From positions 682,001 through 746,000 of the forward strand of contig NZ_CP169244.1 in NCBI RefSeq assembly GCF_041902385.1: a stretch of DNA of 64,000 bases, in the 5' to 3' direction. This document shows positions 26,097 to 33,317 of the stretch, in pieces. Source of the stretch: Arcticibacter sp041902385 (GTDB taxonomy: Bacteria > Bacteroidota > Bacteroidia > Sphingobacteriales > Sphingobacteriaceae). Each line of letters starts with the position of its first letter. Position 1 is the stretch's first letter. Both the position numbers and the translations under genes were made by a program. Below the pieces are notes generated by a model, which worked only from the letters and a program-made list of their open reading frames with translations, did no database searches and was not told the origin of the DNA.

Positions 26097-26996
26097 ATGA
26101 AACCAACATTACTTATTCTAGCCGCTGGCATGGCCAGCCGCTATGGAAGCATGAAACAAGTTGACGGGTTTGGACCTAATAACGAAACAATTATTGACTA
26201 CTCTATTTATGATGCGATTCGTGCGGGATTTGGAAAAGTGAGTTTCATTATACGTGAAGAGTTCCTTGACAGCTTCAGAAATATATTTGAGCCAAAGCTA
26301 AAGGGCAAGATTGAGGTTGATTTTGTTTTCCAGAGTTATGACCTGTCAAAATACGGCATCAGCAAGCAAATTGAACGGCAAAAGCCATGGGGTACCGGCC
26401 ACGCTGTATTGGAAGCAAGCTCGCAAGTAAAGGAACCGTTCTGTGTAATCAATGCAGACGACTTTTATGGATTCGATGCATTTCAAAAAATGGCAGACTT
26501 TTTAAACTCAGAGGTACGTGATGATCACTACTCATTAATGGGATATGAAGTTGATAAGACCTTGTCTGAGCACGGAGCTGTTTCCAGAGGAATCTGCCGA
26601 GTGGACGGTGAAGGGAACCTGCAGGAGATCAATGAACGAACAAAGGTTTATGCTAAGGATGGCCAGATCGTATACGAAGAGGACAACGGTACAGTGACCC
26701 CTCTTCATGAAGACGCAAGAGCTTCAATGAACTTCTGGGGCTTTACTCCTGCTATTTTCGAACAGGCTAAGCCTATGTTCACCCGGTTTGTAGAGGCAAA
26801 TGAGAACAATCCTAAGGCGGAGTTCTTCATACCACTGATGGCTGAAGAATTGGTGAAGACAGGGCAGGCAAGCTTCAAGGTGATTCCTACCTCGTCCAAA
26901 TGGTTCGGTGTAACCTACAAAGAGGACAAGCCGATCGTTCAAAAGAGCCTGGAAGAGTTGATTGCAAATGGCACGTATCCTTCAAAGCTCTGGTAG
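26097..26996 (+). CDS. Sugar nucleotidyltransferase-like protein (NTP_transferase)
   Basis: A 299-residue nucleotidyltransferase of the glucose-1-phosphate thymidylyl/uridylyltransferase fold. The N-terminal pyrophosphorylase signature reads ILAAGMASRYGSMKQVDGFG (residues 7-26), and the metal-binding aspartates are in CVINADDFYGFDAF near residue 120. EERGAVSRG-like (LSEHGAVSRGICRV) and MNFWGFTPAIFEQ segments follow. The product is probably a nucleoside-diphosphate sugar or a choline/aminoalkyl derivative; the exact substrate cannot be told. It stands alone, and its stop lies 14 nt before the left end of the IS element. Confidence 0.83.
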   Translation: MKPTLLILAAGMASRYGSMKQVDGFGPNNETIIDYSIYDAIRAGFGKVSFIIREEFLDSFRNIFEPKLKGKIEVDFVFQSYDLSKYGISKQIERQKPWGTGHAVLEASSQVKEPFCVINADDFYGFDAFQKMADFLNSEVRDDHYSLMGYEVDKTLSEHGAVSRGICRVDGEGNLQEINERTKVYAKDGQIVYEEDNGTVTPLHEDARASMNFWGFTPAIFEQAKPMFTRFVEANENNPKAEFFIPLMAEELVKTGQASFKVIPTSSKWFGVTYKEDKPIVQKSLEELIANGTYPSKLW

Positions 26997-27010
26997 GGCT
27001 TTACTTTCAA

Positions 27011-27047
27011 GCAAAAAAAGGCTGCTCAATGGAGGGCACTGAAAAAG
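27011..27047 (+). repeat. Left terminal inverted repeat of the IS
   Basis: It begins GCAAAAAAAGGCTGCTCA and ends GGGCACTGAAAAAG. It matches the reverse complement of the right end except for one A in the A-run and a 3-bp gap near the middle. Confidence 0.85.
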
Positions 27048-27069
27048 CAGCTCAATAATGCTGTATTAA

Positions 27070-27111
27070 AAAAGCGATCAAGAGAAAGGCAACTTTTACT
27101 TGGTCGCTTTT
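27070..27111. terminator. Bidirectional hairpin terminator inside the left end of the IS
   Basis: AAAAGCGATCAAG (27070-27082) pairs with CTTGGTCGCTTTT (27099-27111), 13 bp with one G-U pair, and T-runs follow in both directions. It can end the transposase transcript and block read-through from the nucleotidyltransferase gene. Confidence 0.75.
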
Positions 27112-27204
27112 CTTTTTGTCCACTATTTGGTTGGGTGGTTTTTTATAGCCGATACAGGCGTATACAGAACAGATTGGGCAATCGGGCGTGATTTTTCCGG
27201 GAAC

Positions 27205-28655
27205 TTAGTTGATCAGTTTGATGATCCTTTTCAGATTTACAGTAAAGATGGCCAGTGCGCCCTGCATCTGCATATTTTCGATGCCATAGGCTATCGCCCG
27301 GCCATAGCCATGAACGTTTTTTAGTTCACTGTTCTTGGCTTCGACCTTATACCGGTGTTTGATCTTCTGCTTATACTCGTCTGTTTCCTGAAATGCCATC
27401 TGCTGCAGGTGCGTGTCTGATTTTATACTAACCGAGTAGGTTTTGAACTTTGCTCCGGGCCTATAGCAATTCTCTCTCAATGGGCAAACCTTACACTTTT
27501 CAACATCAAAGTAATAGGTGTCCACCTGGTTTTCTCCAATATTTTTTTCCCGCAACGTGCCTTTCGGAAGGCCAGATGTCCCGCCGGGCAGACGAACATA
27601 TCAGCGTCCTTATTGTAATCGAACTTATCTTCTTCTTTTCTGACCCCCTGGGTGATGGCAGGGTTCAGTTTGGCCACCGTTTTGATGCCTTGTCCATTCA
27701 TTAAGGCAAGGTTATCTTTCCCTGAATAAGCTGAATCGCCGATGACCGTTTCTACTTTAATGCCATTTTGCTGACTGATCTCCAACAGTTTGGGGAGTTG
27801 GGGGCCATCGCCCTTTTCCCCTGAAGTAACTACAGCAGCAGTGATGATGCGCTCCTCTGTCATCGCCAAATGGGTCTTGTAACCAAAGAATGAACTATCA
27901 GCTGATTTATGGCCTGTTTTGGCATCCCTGTCTTTGGATAATGTATAGTGTTCCTGCGTATCTGCCACCGTCTCTTTCAACAGATTCAACTTCTCTTTTA
28001 CCGACGGTATCTGGCTTAGCGTCTTGTCAGCTTCGATACACTTTTCCAATGCACTGCAATAGGCCAGTTCTTTATCCAATTCCTCTGTGCTGTTCTTTTC
28101 AGGCATTATTGCTTTCATGTCTTCATCTATCGCGTATACCGCTTTGCGCAGTAGCTTTGAACGCTCCCGTAGTACTTCCAAGGCTGAATAAGGGTTTGAC
28201 CTCGACAGGGAATGGGTAGCATCAACAATGATAGACTTTGACCGGATGATCCCTTTTTCAATAGCTATTGTTACTGTTTTATTAATGAGCAGGTTTAACA
28301 GATCATTATCCTTTAACCGCAGCTTCCTGAACTTTGTTAATGAACTGGGGTCGATAACTCCTTCCTCAGGCGACATATCAAGGAAATATTTGAAGGACAT
28401 ATCATACTGCGAACGCTCAACAACATCCACATCCGAAACCGTATAGATCGTTTTCAACAACAGGTATTTGAACATTCGCACAGGGCTTTCAGCCTTCCTG
28501 CCGTTGGTCATGCAATATTTGCTGACCAGTTCTTCATAGATAAATGTAAAATCTATCAGGTCGTTGATCTTACGCAGTAGATTGTCTTTGGGAACGATCA
28601 GGTCATATAGCCCTGAAAACGCGCTGAACTGTATCTGTTGTTGTTGGGCAAGCAT
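27205..28655 (-). CDS. IS1182 family DDE transposase, two frames
   Basis: A transposase of about 483 residues in total. The N-terminal part (from 28655) has the DUF772/InsH-like region VSKYCMTNGRKAESPVRMF and LKTIYTVSDVDVVERSQYD. The catalytic part carries SIIVDATHSLS with the first aspartate and ETVIGDSAYSGKDN with the second. The C-terminal part lies in the -1 frame and holds a cysteine cluster (CKVCPLRENCYRPG) and the final KHRYKVEAKNSELKNVHGYGRA with the presumed glutamate. The junction is at the T7 run 27542-27548 (A7 on the coding strand). This could be programmed -1 frameshifting on a slippery A-run, or one more missing base as seen elsewhere in this window. Confidence 0.88.
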
Positions 28656-28658
28656 CTT

Positions 28659-28678
28659 AGTGTCTTTCTTTCGACACT
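28659..28678 (-). other. Stem-loop just upstream of the transposase start
   Basis: AGTGTC and GACACT form a 6-bp stem with an 8-nt loop, 3 nt upstream of the transposase ATG. It may limit ribosome access, a common way for insertion sequences to keep transposase low. This role is inferred. Confidence 0.4.
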
Positions 28679-28689
28679 TTAAGATACAA

Positions 28690-28725
28690 AAAAGGAGCAG
28701 AAAACCCTCGTCTTCTACTCCTTTT
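28690..28725 (-). terminator. Hairpin terminator inside the right end of the IS
   Basis: AAAAGGAG then AGAA pairs with TTCT then CTCCTTTT, with one internal mismatch and a 10-nt loop. On the minus strand a T6 run follows. It lies between rplQ and the transposase, so it should end the ribosomal transcript and shield the transposase gene from it. Confidence 0.7.
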
Positions 28726-28736
28726 GTCCCTTAGAA

Positions 28737-28776
28737 CTTTTTCAGTGCCCTCCTCAATGAGCAGCCTTTTTTTTGC
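28737..28776 (-). repeat. Right terminal inverted repeat of the IS
   Basis: Read on the minus strand it begins GCAAAAAAAAGGCTGCTCA and ends GGGCACTGAAAAAG, the counterpart of the left repeat at 27011-27047. Confidence 0.85.
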
Positions 28777-28791
28777 AGAAAACAATTCTTT

Positions 28792-29256
28792 TTAAGCTTT
28801 CTCTTCTGTAGCAGCGTCGGCAGCCGGAGCTTCCGGAGTTTCAGCAGTTGCTGTCTCAGCAGCAGGAGTATCTGTAGCTTTCTTTGCCTTACCAGATCCA
28901 CGTCTGCGAGTAGTCTTCTTTTCAGGCTGTGCTGCAGCTTCAGCCTTGTACGTAGTGTTGTAGTCAACAAGCTCGATGAAAGCCATCTCAGCATTATCAC
29001 CAGGACGATTTACTAACTTGATGATACGAGTATAGCCGCCCGGACGATTCGCAACTTTTGCAGCTACGTCGCGGAACAGTTCAGAGACTACGTCTTTATC
29101 CTGCAGGTAACTGAAAACAGTTCTACGTGAATGAGTAGTATCATTTTTAGCCTTAGTGATCAAAGGCTCAACATAGGTACGCAAAGCTTTCGCCTTAGCC
29201 AATGTTGTAGTGATACGCTTGTGCTTAATAAGCGAAGAGGCCATATTCGCCATCAT
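28792..29256 (-). CDS. rplQ: 50S ribosomal protein L17 with acidic/Ala-rich C-terminal tail
   Basis: Large-subunit protein near the exit tunnel and last gene of the supercluster. Residues 1-110 are the L17 core (MANMASSLIKHKRITTTLAKAK, THSRRTVFSYLQDKDV, RPGGYTRIIKLVNRPGDNAEMA). Residues about 115-154 form a low-complexity tail of Ala, Glu, Thr and Lys (PEKKTTRRRGSGKAKKA then Ala/Glu), making the protein longer than the E. coli form (127 aa). Such tails are seen in Bacteroidetes L17. The IS element begins 15 bp after the stop, so the original terminator may be displaced. A 147-nt gap separates it from rpoA. Confidence 0.95.
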   Translation of the reverse strand: MMANMASSLIKHKRITTTLAKAKALRTYVEPLITKAKNDTTHSRRTVFSYLQDKDVVSELFRDVAAKVANRPGGYTRIIKLVNRPGDNAEMAFIELVDYNTTYKAEAAAQPEKKTTRRRGSGKAKKATDTPAAETATAETPEAPAADAATEEKA

Positions 29257-29403
29257 CGCTTTACGATGACTATCGGTACGGCCTAAGTGATTGATTTTTT
29301 TCCGTGTCGCATTTTTCTTTTGTTTTACATGCTTATACCGTTCCGTCTGGCGGAGGATTTACAAACATGTCGCTTACTTATTATTCCAGCCTAAAGAGCT
29401 GGC

Positions 29404-30396
29404 TTATTCTTCTTCGAGTTTATATTTCACCAGGTTCATTCCAAACGATAAACCTTTTGATTTCACGAGGTCCTGGATTTCAGTAAGAGACTTCTTACCA
29501 AAGTTCCTGAACTTTAACATATCAGCTACGTCATAAGACACAAGATCAGCTAAAGTACGGATATCCGCAGCCTTCAGACAGTTTAGTGCCCGAACAGACA
29601 GATCAAGGTCTACAAGCTCGGTCTTCAGGATCTTCCGCATATGCAGGATCTCCTCGTCAACCTCCTTCGTCTCTTCCTTAGCCTGTGCTTCCAGCATGAT
29701 ATTCTCATCAGAGAAAAGAAGGAAGTGATGGATCAGGATCTTCGCAGCTTCCTTCAGTGCTTCTTCCGGATGAATTGATCCGTCTGTAGTAATATCTAAG
29801 ACCAGCTTCTCGTAGTCAGTCTTCTGCTCTACACGATAGTTTTCAATGGTATACTTGACATTCTTGATAGGAGTGTAAATTGAATCAATAGCAATTACTC
29901 CTACATTAGCATCAGGATTCTTGTTCTCTTCGGCCGCTACGTAACCTCTTCCCTTATTTACAGTAAGTTCAACTTCAAGGGTAACAGTTGACTCCATGTT
30001 GCATAGGACCAGGTCAGGGTTCAACACAGTGAAGTTGGTAGAGAACCTGGTGATATCTCCCGCCTTAAACTGCTCCTGACCATTGATCATGATATATATT
30101 TTCTCTGAATCACCTGATTCGCCTGTTTTCTTGAAACGAACCTGTTTCAGATTAAGGATAATCTCAGTTACATCTTCGACTACGCCCTTAATGGTAGAAA
30201 ACTCATGAGAAACTCCGGAAAAGCGAATAGACGTAATTGCATATCCTTCAAGAGAAGACAGTAATATACGACGTAAAGCATTACCAATGGTAACACCGAA
30301 ACCCGGCTCCAACGGACGAAACTCGAACGTACCGTCGAAATCGGTAGATTTCTGCATGATGACTTTGTCAGGCTTCTGGAATGCTAAAATTGCCAT
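29404..30396 (-). CDS. rpoA: DNA-directed RNA polymerase alpha subunit
   Basis: Assembly platform of RNA polymerase and contact for activators, 330 residues. The N-terminal domain has GFGVTIGNALRRILLSSLEGYA (about residues 32-53), the dimerisation region. The C-terminal domain has the helix-hairpin-helix with LDLSVRALNCLKAADIRTLADL and the closing FGKKSLTEIQDLVKSKGL. It sits in the conserved order rpsK-rpsD-rpoA-rplQ. A hairpin in the 68-nt gap after rpsD could set the ratio between ribosomal protein and polymerase subunit output. Confidence 0.98.
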   Translation of the reverse strand: MAILAFQKPDKVIMQKSTDFDGTFEFRPLEPGFGVTIGNALRRILLSSLEGYAITSIRFSGVSHEFSTIKGVVEDVTEIILNLKQVRFKKTGESGDSEKIYIMINGQEQFKAGDITRFSTNFTVLNPDLVLCNMESTVTLEVELTVNKGRGYVAAEENKNPDANVGVIAIDSIYTPIKNVKYTIENYRVEQKTDYEKLVLDITTDGSIHPEEALKEAAKILIHHFLLFSDENIMLEAQAKEETKEVDEEILHMRKILKTELVDLDLSVRALNCLKAADIRTLADLVSYDVADMLKFRNFGKKSLTEIQDLVKSKGLSFGMNLVKYKLEEE

Positions 30397-30430
30397 TTAT
30401 ATTCAGTTAAGTTTTTTAAACTGTAAAAGC

Positions 30431-30457
30431 ACTGCCAGACAACCGATGTCTGGCAGT
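30431..30457 (-). terminator. Intra-operon hairpin between rpsD and rpoA
   Basis: ACTGCCAGACA (30431-30441) and its perfect complement (30447-30457) form an 11-bp stem with a 5-nt loop. On the minus strand it is followed by GCTTTTACAG, a weak T-run. It looks like a partial terminator or a processing/stability hairpin between rpsD and rpoA. Confidence 0.55.
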
Positions 30458-30464
30458 TTAAATA

Positions 30465-31073
30465 TTATTTAGAGTACAACTCGACGATCAGGTTTTCCTT
30501 GATGTTTTCAGGAATCTCGTCGCGGTTAGGATAGTTGAGGAACTTACCAGAAAATTCCCCTGGATTCCACTCTAACCAGGCATACTTGTTCACTTTGCGG
30601 CCTGCTACAGAGTTAGTGACAGCTTCAAGGGACTGTGAGCGCTCGCGAACCGCCACAACATCACCTGCACGTAAAGAATAAGAAGGGATATTTACAACTT
30701 CACCGTTAACAGTAATATGCTTATGGCCTACCAACTGACGTGCAGCTGAACGTGTTGGAGCAATACCTAAACGGTAAACTGTATTATCTAACCTAGCTTC
30801 CAGTAACTTCAAAAGGTTCTCACCAGTAATACCTTCTCTTGATGAAGCGCGGTCAAAAAGGTTCTGAAACTGACGTTCTAAAACACCATAGGTGTATTTC
30901 ACTTTTTGTTTCTCCTGCAGCTGTACAGCATACTCTGACTGCTTGCCACGACGCTTAGAAGCTCCGTGCATTCCGGGAGGATAATTCTTTCTTTCTAGTG
31001 CTTTGTCAGGACCAAAAATTGGTTCTCTGAATTTACGGGCGATCTTGGACTTTGGACCAGTATATCTTGCCAT
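30465..31073 (-). CDS. rpsD: 30S ribosomal protein S4
   Basis: Primary 16S-rRNA-binding protein that nucleates the 30S body; in E. coli it also represses the alpha operon. It has 202 residues and starts MARYTGPKSKIARKFREP. PPGMHGASKRRGKQSEYAVQ marks the zinc-free type. The S4 RNA-binding domain (about residues 92-155) reads RLDNTVYRLGIAPTRSAARQLVGHKHITVNG. It lies between rpsK and rpoA. The 151-nt gap upstream holds a small GGCAAC/GTTGCC stem-loop that might serve autoregulation. Confidence 0.98.
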   Translation of the reverse strand: MARYTGPKSKIARKFREPIFGPDKALERKNYPPGMHGASKRRGKQSEYAVQLQEKQKVKYTYGVLERQFQNLFDRASSREGITGENLLKLLEARLDNTVYRLGIAPTRSAARQLVGHKHITVNGEVVNIPSYSLRAGDVVAVRERSQSLEAVTNSVAGRKVNKYAWLEWNPGEFSGKFLNYPNRDEIPENIKENLIVELYSK

Positions 31074-31094
31074 TGTTGTTCGTTTAAAGTATCA

Positions 31095-31111
31095 GGCAAC
31101 CCGCAGTTGCC
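31095..31111 (-). other. Small stem-loop in the rpsD leader
   Basis: GGCAAC and GTTGCC form a perfect 6-bp stem with a 5-nt loop, 22 nt upstream of the rpsD ATG within the 151-nt rpsK-rpsD gap. A role in S4 autoregulation is possible but unproven. Confidence 0.35.
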
Positions 31112-31224
31112 GAATCTTATCTTTAATAATTAATTTCTTTCTTATGTCACTGTGTCTTGCCGGGACGCGCAGATTGCGGAAGTTTGCCGTCTTCAGTCTC
31201 AGGTATTTAACCTTAAGTCTGTTA

Positions 31225-31614
31225 TTACACTCTCCGTCTCTTTGGAGGGCGACAACCGTTGTGAGGAAGCGGAGTGATATCCTTTATAGTCGTTACTTCC
31301 AGCCCGGCGGTCTGCAGGGTACGGATCGCGGACTCACGGCCAGCTCCAGGACCTTTCACAAACACTTCAACCTTTCTTAGTCCCAGGTCGAATGCAACTT
31401 TACCGCAATCAGCAGCAGCCTGTGAAGCAGCGTAAGGAGTGTTCTTCTTGGACCCCTTGAAACCCATCTTACCAGCAGAAGACCATGAGATAGCCTGTCC
31501 CTGGGAGTTGGTCAAAGTGACGATGATATTGTTGAAAGTAGCGTTGATATGCGCCTGTCCTACCGGCTCAATAACCACTATACGCTTCTTAGTTACTTTT
31601 TTAGTCTTAGCCAT
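31225..31614 (-). CDS. rpsK: 30S ribosomal protein S11
   Basis: Platform protein of the 30S subunit near the mRNA exit, 129 residues. The family core reads GQAHINATFNNIIVTLTN, ISWSSAGKMGFKGSKKNTPYA and the C-terminal DITPLPHNGCRPPKRRRV, which is essentially invariant in bacteria. It is 13 nt after rpsM in the operon. Confidence 0.98.
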   Translation of the reverse strand: MAKTKKVTKKRIVVIEPVGQAHINATFNNIIVTLTNSQGQAISWSSAGKMGFKGSKKNTPYAASQAAADCGKVAFDLGLRKVEVFVKGPGAGRESAIRTLQTAGLEVTTIKDITPLPHNGCRPPKRRRV

Positions 31615-31627
31615 TACTTATCTGGTA

Positions 31628-32005
31628 TTATTTAGTAGCCTTTTTCTTGTTAGCAACAGTCTTACGTTTTCCTTTACGGGTACGGGTGTTGTTCTTAGTC
31701 CTCTGTCCGCGTACAGGTAAGCCTTTACGATGACGAAGACCGCGATAACATCCGATATCCATCAAACGCTTAATGTTTAGCTGAACTTCAGAACGTAATG
31801 CTCCTTCAACCTTAATCTGGTCGTTAATGATTGTACGGATTGCTGCTAACTGATCATCGGTCCATTCTTGTACTTTCACATCGTATCCGATACCGGCCTG
31901 ATCTAAAATGCTCTGCGCAGTAGCTCTTCCGATACCGTAAATGTAAGTAAGGCCGATCTCTCCTCTTTTGTTTCTTGGTAAATCAATACCTGCTATTCTT
32001 GCCAT
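31628..32005 (-). CDS. rpsM: 30S ribosomal protein S13
   Basis: Head protein of the 30S subunit that contacts the P-site tRNA and forms intersubunit bridges. It has 125 residues, with MARIAGIDLPRNKRGEIGL, the helix-two-turn-helix GIGRATAQSIL and the basic C-terminus GLRHRKGLPVRGQRTKNN leading to the Arg/Lys tail. It follows rpmJ, the standard infA-rpmJ-rpsM-rpsK order. Confidence 0.98.
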   Translation of the reverse strand: MARIAGIDLPRNKRGEIGLTYIYGIGRATAQSILDQAGIGYDVKVQEWTDDQLAAIRTIINDQIKVEGALRSEVQLNIKRLMDIGCYRGLRHRKGLPVRGQRTKNNTRTRKGKRKTVANKKKATK

Positions 32006-32079
32006 ATTTCGATTAATGATTGATTCTTGAGAACAGATAGATCAAATCCGCATTTAATCTAACTTCCCCAATAATTATT

Positions 32080-32196
32080 TTACCCTTGGCGCTGCTTATA
32101 CTTAGGGTTCTTCTTGTTAATTACATAAAGCTTACCCTTACGGCGAATTATTTTGCAATCAGCGCTGCGCTTCTTGATGGATGCTCTAACTTTCAT
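32080..32196 (-). CDS. rpmJ: 50S ribosomal protein L36 (zinc-binding-type, incomplete cysteine set)
   Basis: A 38-residue protein. It begins MKVRASIKKRSADCKIIRRK and ends KNPKYKQRQG, the normal L36 layout. The zinc-ligand positions are mostly replaced: only one cysteine (C14) is visible, so this is the cysteine-poor variant found in many Bacteroidetes. The ATG at 32196 lies 1 nt from the infA stop, which fits tight coupling. Confidence 0.95.
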   Translation of the reverse strand: MKVRASIKKRSADCKIIRRKGKLYVINKKNPKYKQRQG

Positions 32197-32197
32197 C

Positions 32198-32416
32198 TTA
32201 TTTATATCTGTAAGTAATTCTGCCTTTCGTGAGATCATAAGGAGACATCTCCAGCTTCACTTTGTCTCCGGGAAGAATCTTGATGTAATGCATCCGCATC
32301 TTGCCTGAAATATGAGCAATAATCTCGTGCCCATTTTCTAATTCAACCCGAAACATCGCGTTTGACAATGCTTCCTTTATGATACCATCTTGCTCAATAG
32401 AGGCTTGTTTAGCCAT
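32198..32416 (-). CDS. infA: Translation initiation factor IF-1
   Basis: A 72-residue OB-fold protein that blocks the ribosomal A site during initiation. The sequence MAKQASIEQDGIIKEALSNA, followed by FRVELENGHEIIAHISGKMR and ending TKGRITYRYK, matches the family end to end. It lies downstream of map, in the Bacteroidetes order secY-map-infA-rpmJ. Confidence 0.97.
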   Translation of the reverse strand: MAKQASIEQDGIIKEALSNAMFRVELENGHEIIAHISGKMRMHYIKILPGDKVKLEMSPYDLTKGRITYRYK

Positions 32417-32521
32417 ATTTTATTGATTTCTATTTAATTATCCCCTAACATTTGGGGTTGCAAAATTAAATAAAAAAATTAATTAATATTCTTTTTCCGT
32501 ATTTTTCTGATAATTTGTGGT

Positions 32522-33307
32522 TTAGGAATCAGACTTCAACACTTCGTCAATATATTCAAAAGTTGATAGCACATCGGCCTTACCTTTTCGTACAGCTACT
32601 GTGTGCTCAAAATGAGCTGAGGGTTTCCCGTCTACAGTACTTACTGTCCAGCCGTCTTTCCAGAACTTCACGCCCGCTTTTCCTAAATTAATCATTGGTT
32701 CTATAGCAATGACCATACCCTCCTCCAGCTTCATCCCGGTTCCCCGCTTTCCATAGTTCGGAACTTCAGGCTTCTCGTGGATTGAATAACCTACACCGTG
32801 CCCTACCAGTTCCTTCACTATTCCGAAGCCATGTTTCTCAGCATGCTCTTGTACCGCCCAGGCAATATCACCAATGCGAAGGCCTGCAACAGCCTTTTCA
32901 ACTGCACGCTCAAGACATTCGCGGGTTACCTGCAGTAATCTCTTCACTTCAGGATCAACTTCCCCAACAGCAAATGTGAAGGCCGAGTCGCTAACGAACT
33001 TGTTCAGATTCACGCCACAATCAACAGAAATAATATCTCCTTCCTTTAACTCATCGTTTCCAGGAAAGCCGTGAACCACTCTGTCGTTTGTAGAAATGCA
33101 AACAGAATACGGAAAACCATTAAAATTAAGAAACGCAGGTACTCCTCCGTGGTCACGGATATAAGTATCAGCTGCGTTGTTAATTTCGATGGTCTTAACT
33201 CCAGGGCGAATCATTTTTGCTAATTCGCCCAGAGTCTTAGAAAGAAGCGAAGAGCTGGCCCTGATGAGCTCAATCTCTTCGTCTGTCTTAAAATTAACCT
33301 TTGACAT
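32522..33307 (-). CDS. map: Methionine aminopeptidase type I
   Basis: Removes N-terminal methionine from new proteins. It has 261 residues from the ATG at 33307 (MSKVNFKTDEEIELI); a TTG nine bases upstream is a less likely start. The five metal ligands of the pita-bread fold are visible: DCGVN and SDSAFTFAVG for the aspartates, the histidine in VGHGVGYSIHEKPEVPN, and glutamates in IAIEPMINLG and ARFEHT-like SAHFEHTVAV. It sits 10 nt after secY, as in most Bacteroidetes. Confidence 0.97.
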   Translation of the reverse strand: MSKVNFKTDEEIELIRASSSLLSKTLGELAKMIRPGVKTIEINNAADTYIRDHGGVPAFLNFNGFPYSVCISTNDRVVHGFPGNDELKEGDIISVDCGVNLNKFVSDSAFTFAVGEVDPEVKRLLQVTRECLERAVEKAVAGLRIGDIAWAVQEHAEKHGFGIVKELVGHGVGYSIHEKPEVPNYGKRGTGMKLEEGMVIAIEPMINLGKAGVKFWKDGWTVSTVDGKPSAHFEHTVAVRKGKADVLSTFEYIDEVLKSDS

Positions 33308-33317
33308 GTATATCAAA

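Larger units (their letters stand above)
27011..28776 (-). mobile_element. IS1182-like insertion sequence
   Basis: An element of about 1.77 kb bounded by imperfect terminal inverted repeats of about 37-40 bp that share GGCTGCTCA and GAGGGCACTGAAAAAG. It carries one transposase gene on the minus strand. It occupies the gap between the nucleotidyltransferase and rplQ and leaves both genes intact, with the right end 15 bp beyond the rplQ stop. A hairpin terminator lies just inside each terminal repeat. The precise ends and target duplication are unclear, because the repeat tips are A/T runs flanked by a palindromic GC. Confidence 0.88.

Noticed and set aside
26990..27012. Target-site duplication of the IS
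   Set aside because: The only shared flank is GC, which is palindromic and may belong to the terminal repeats, so no duplication can be claimed.
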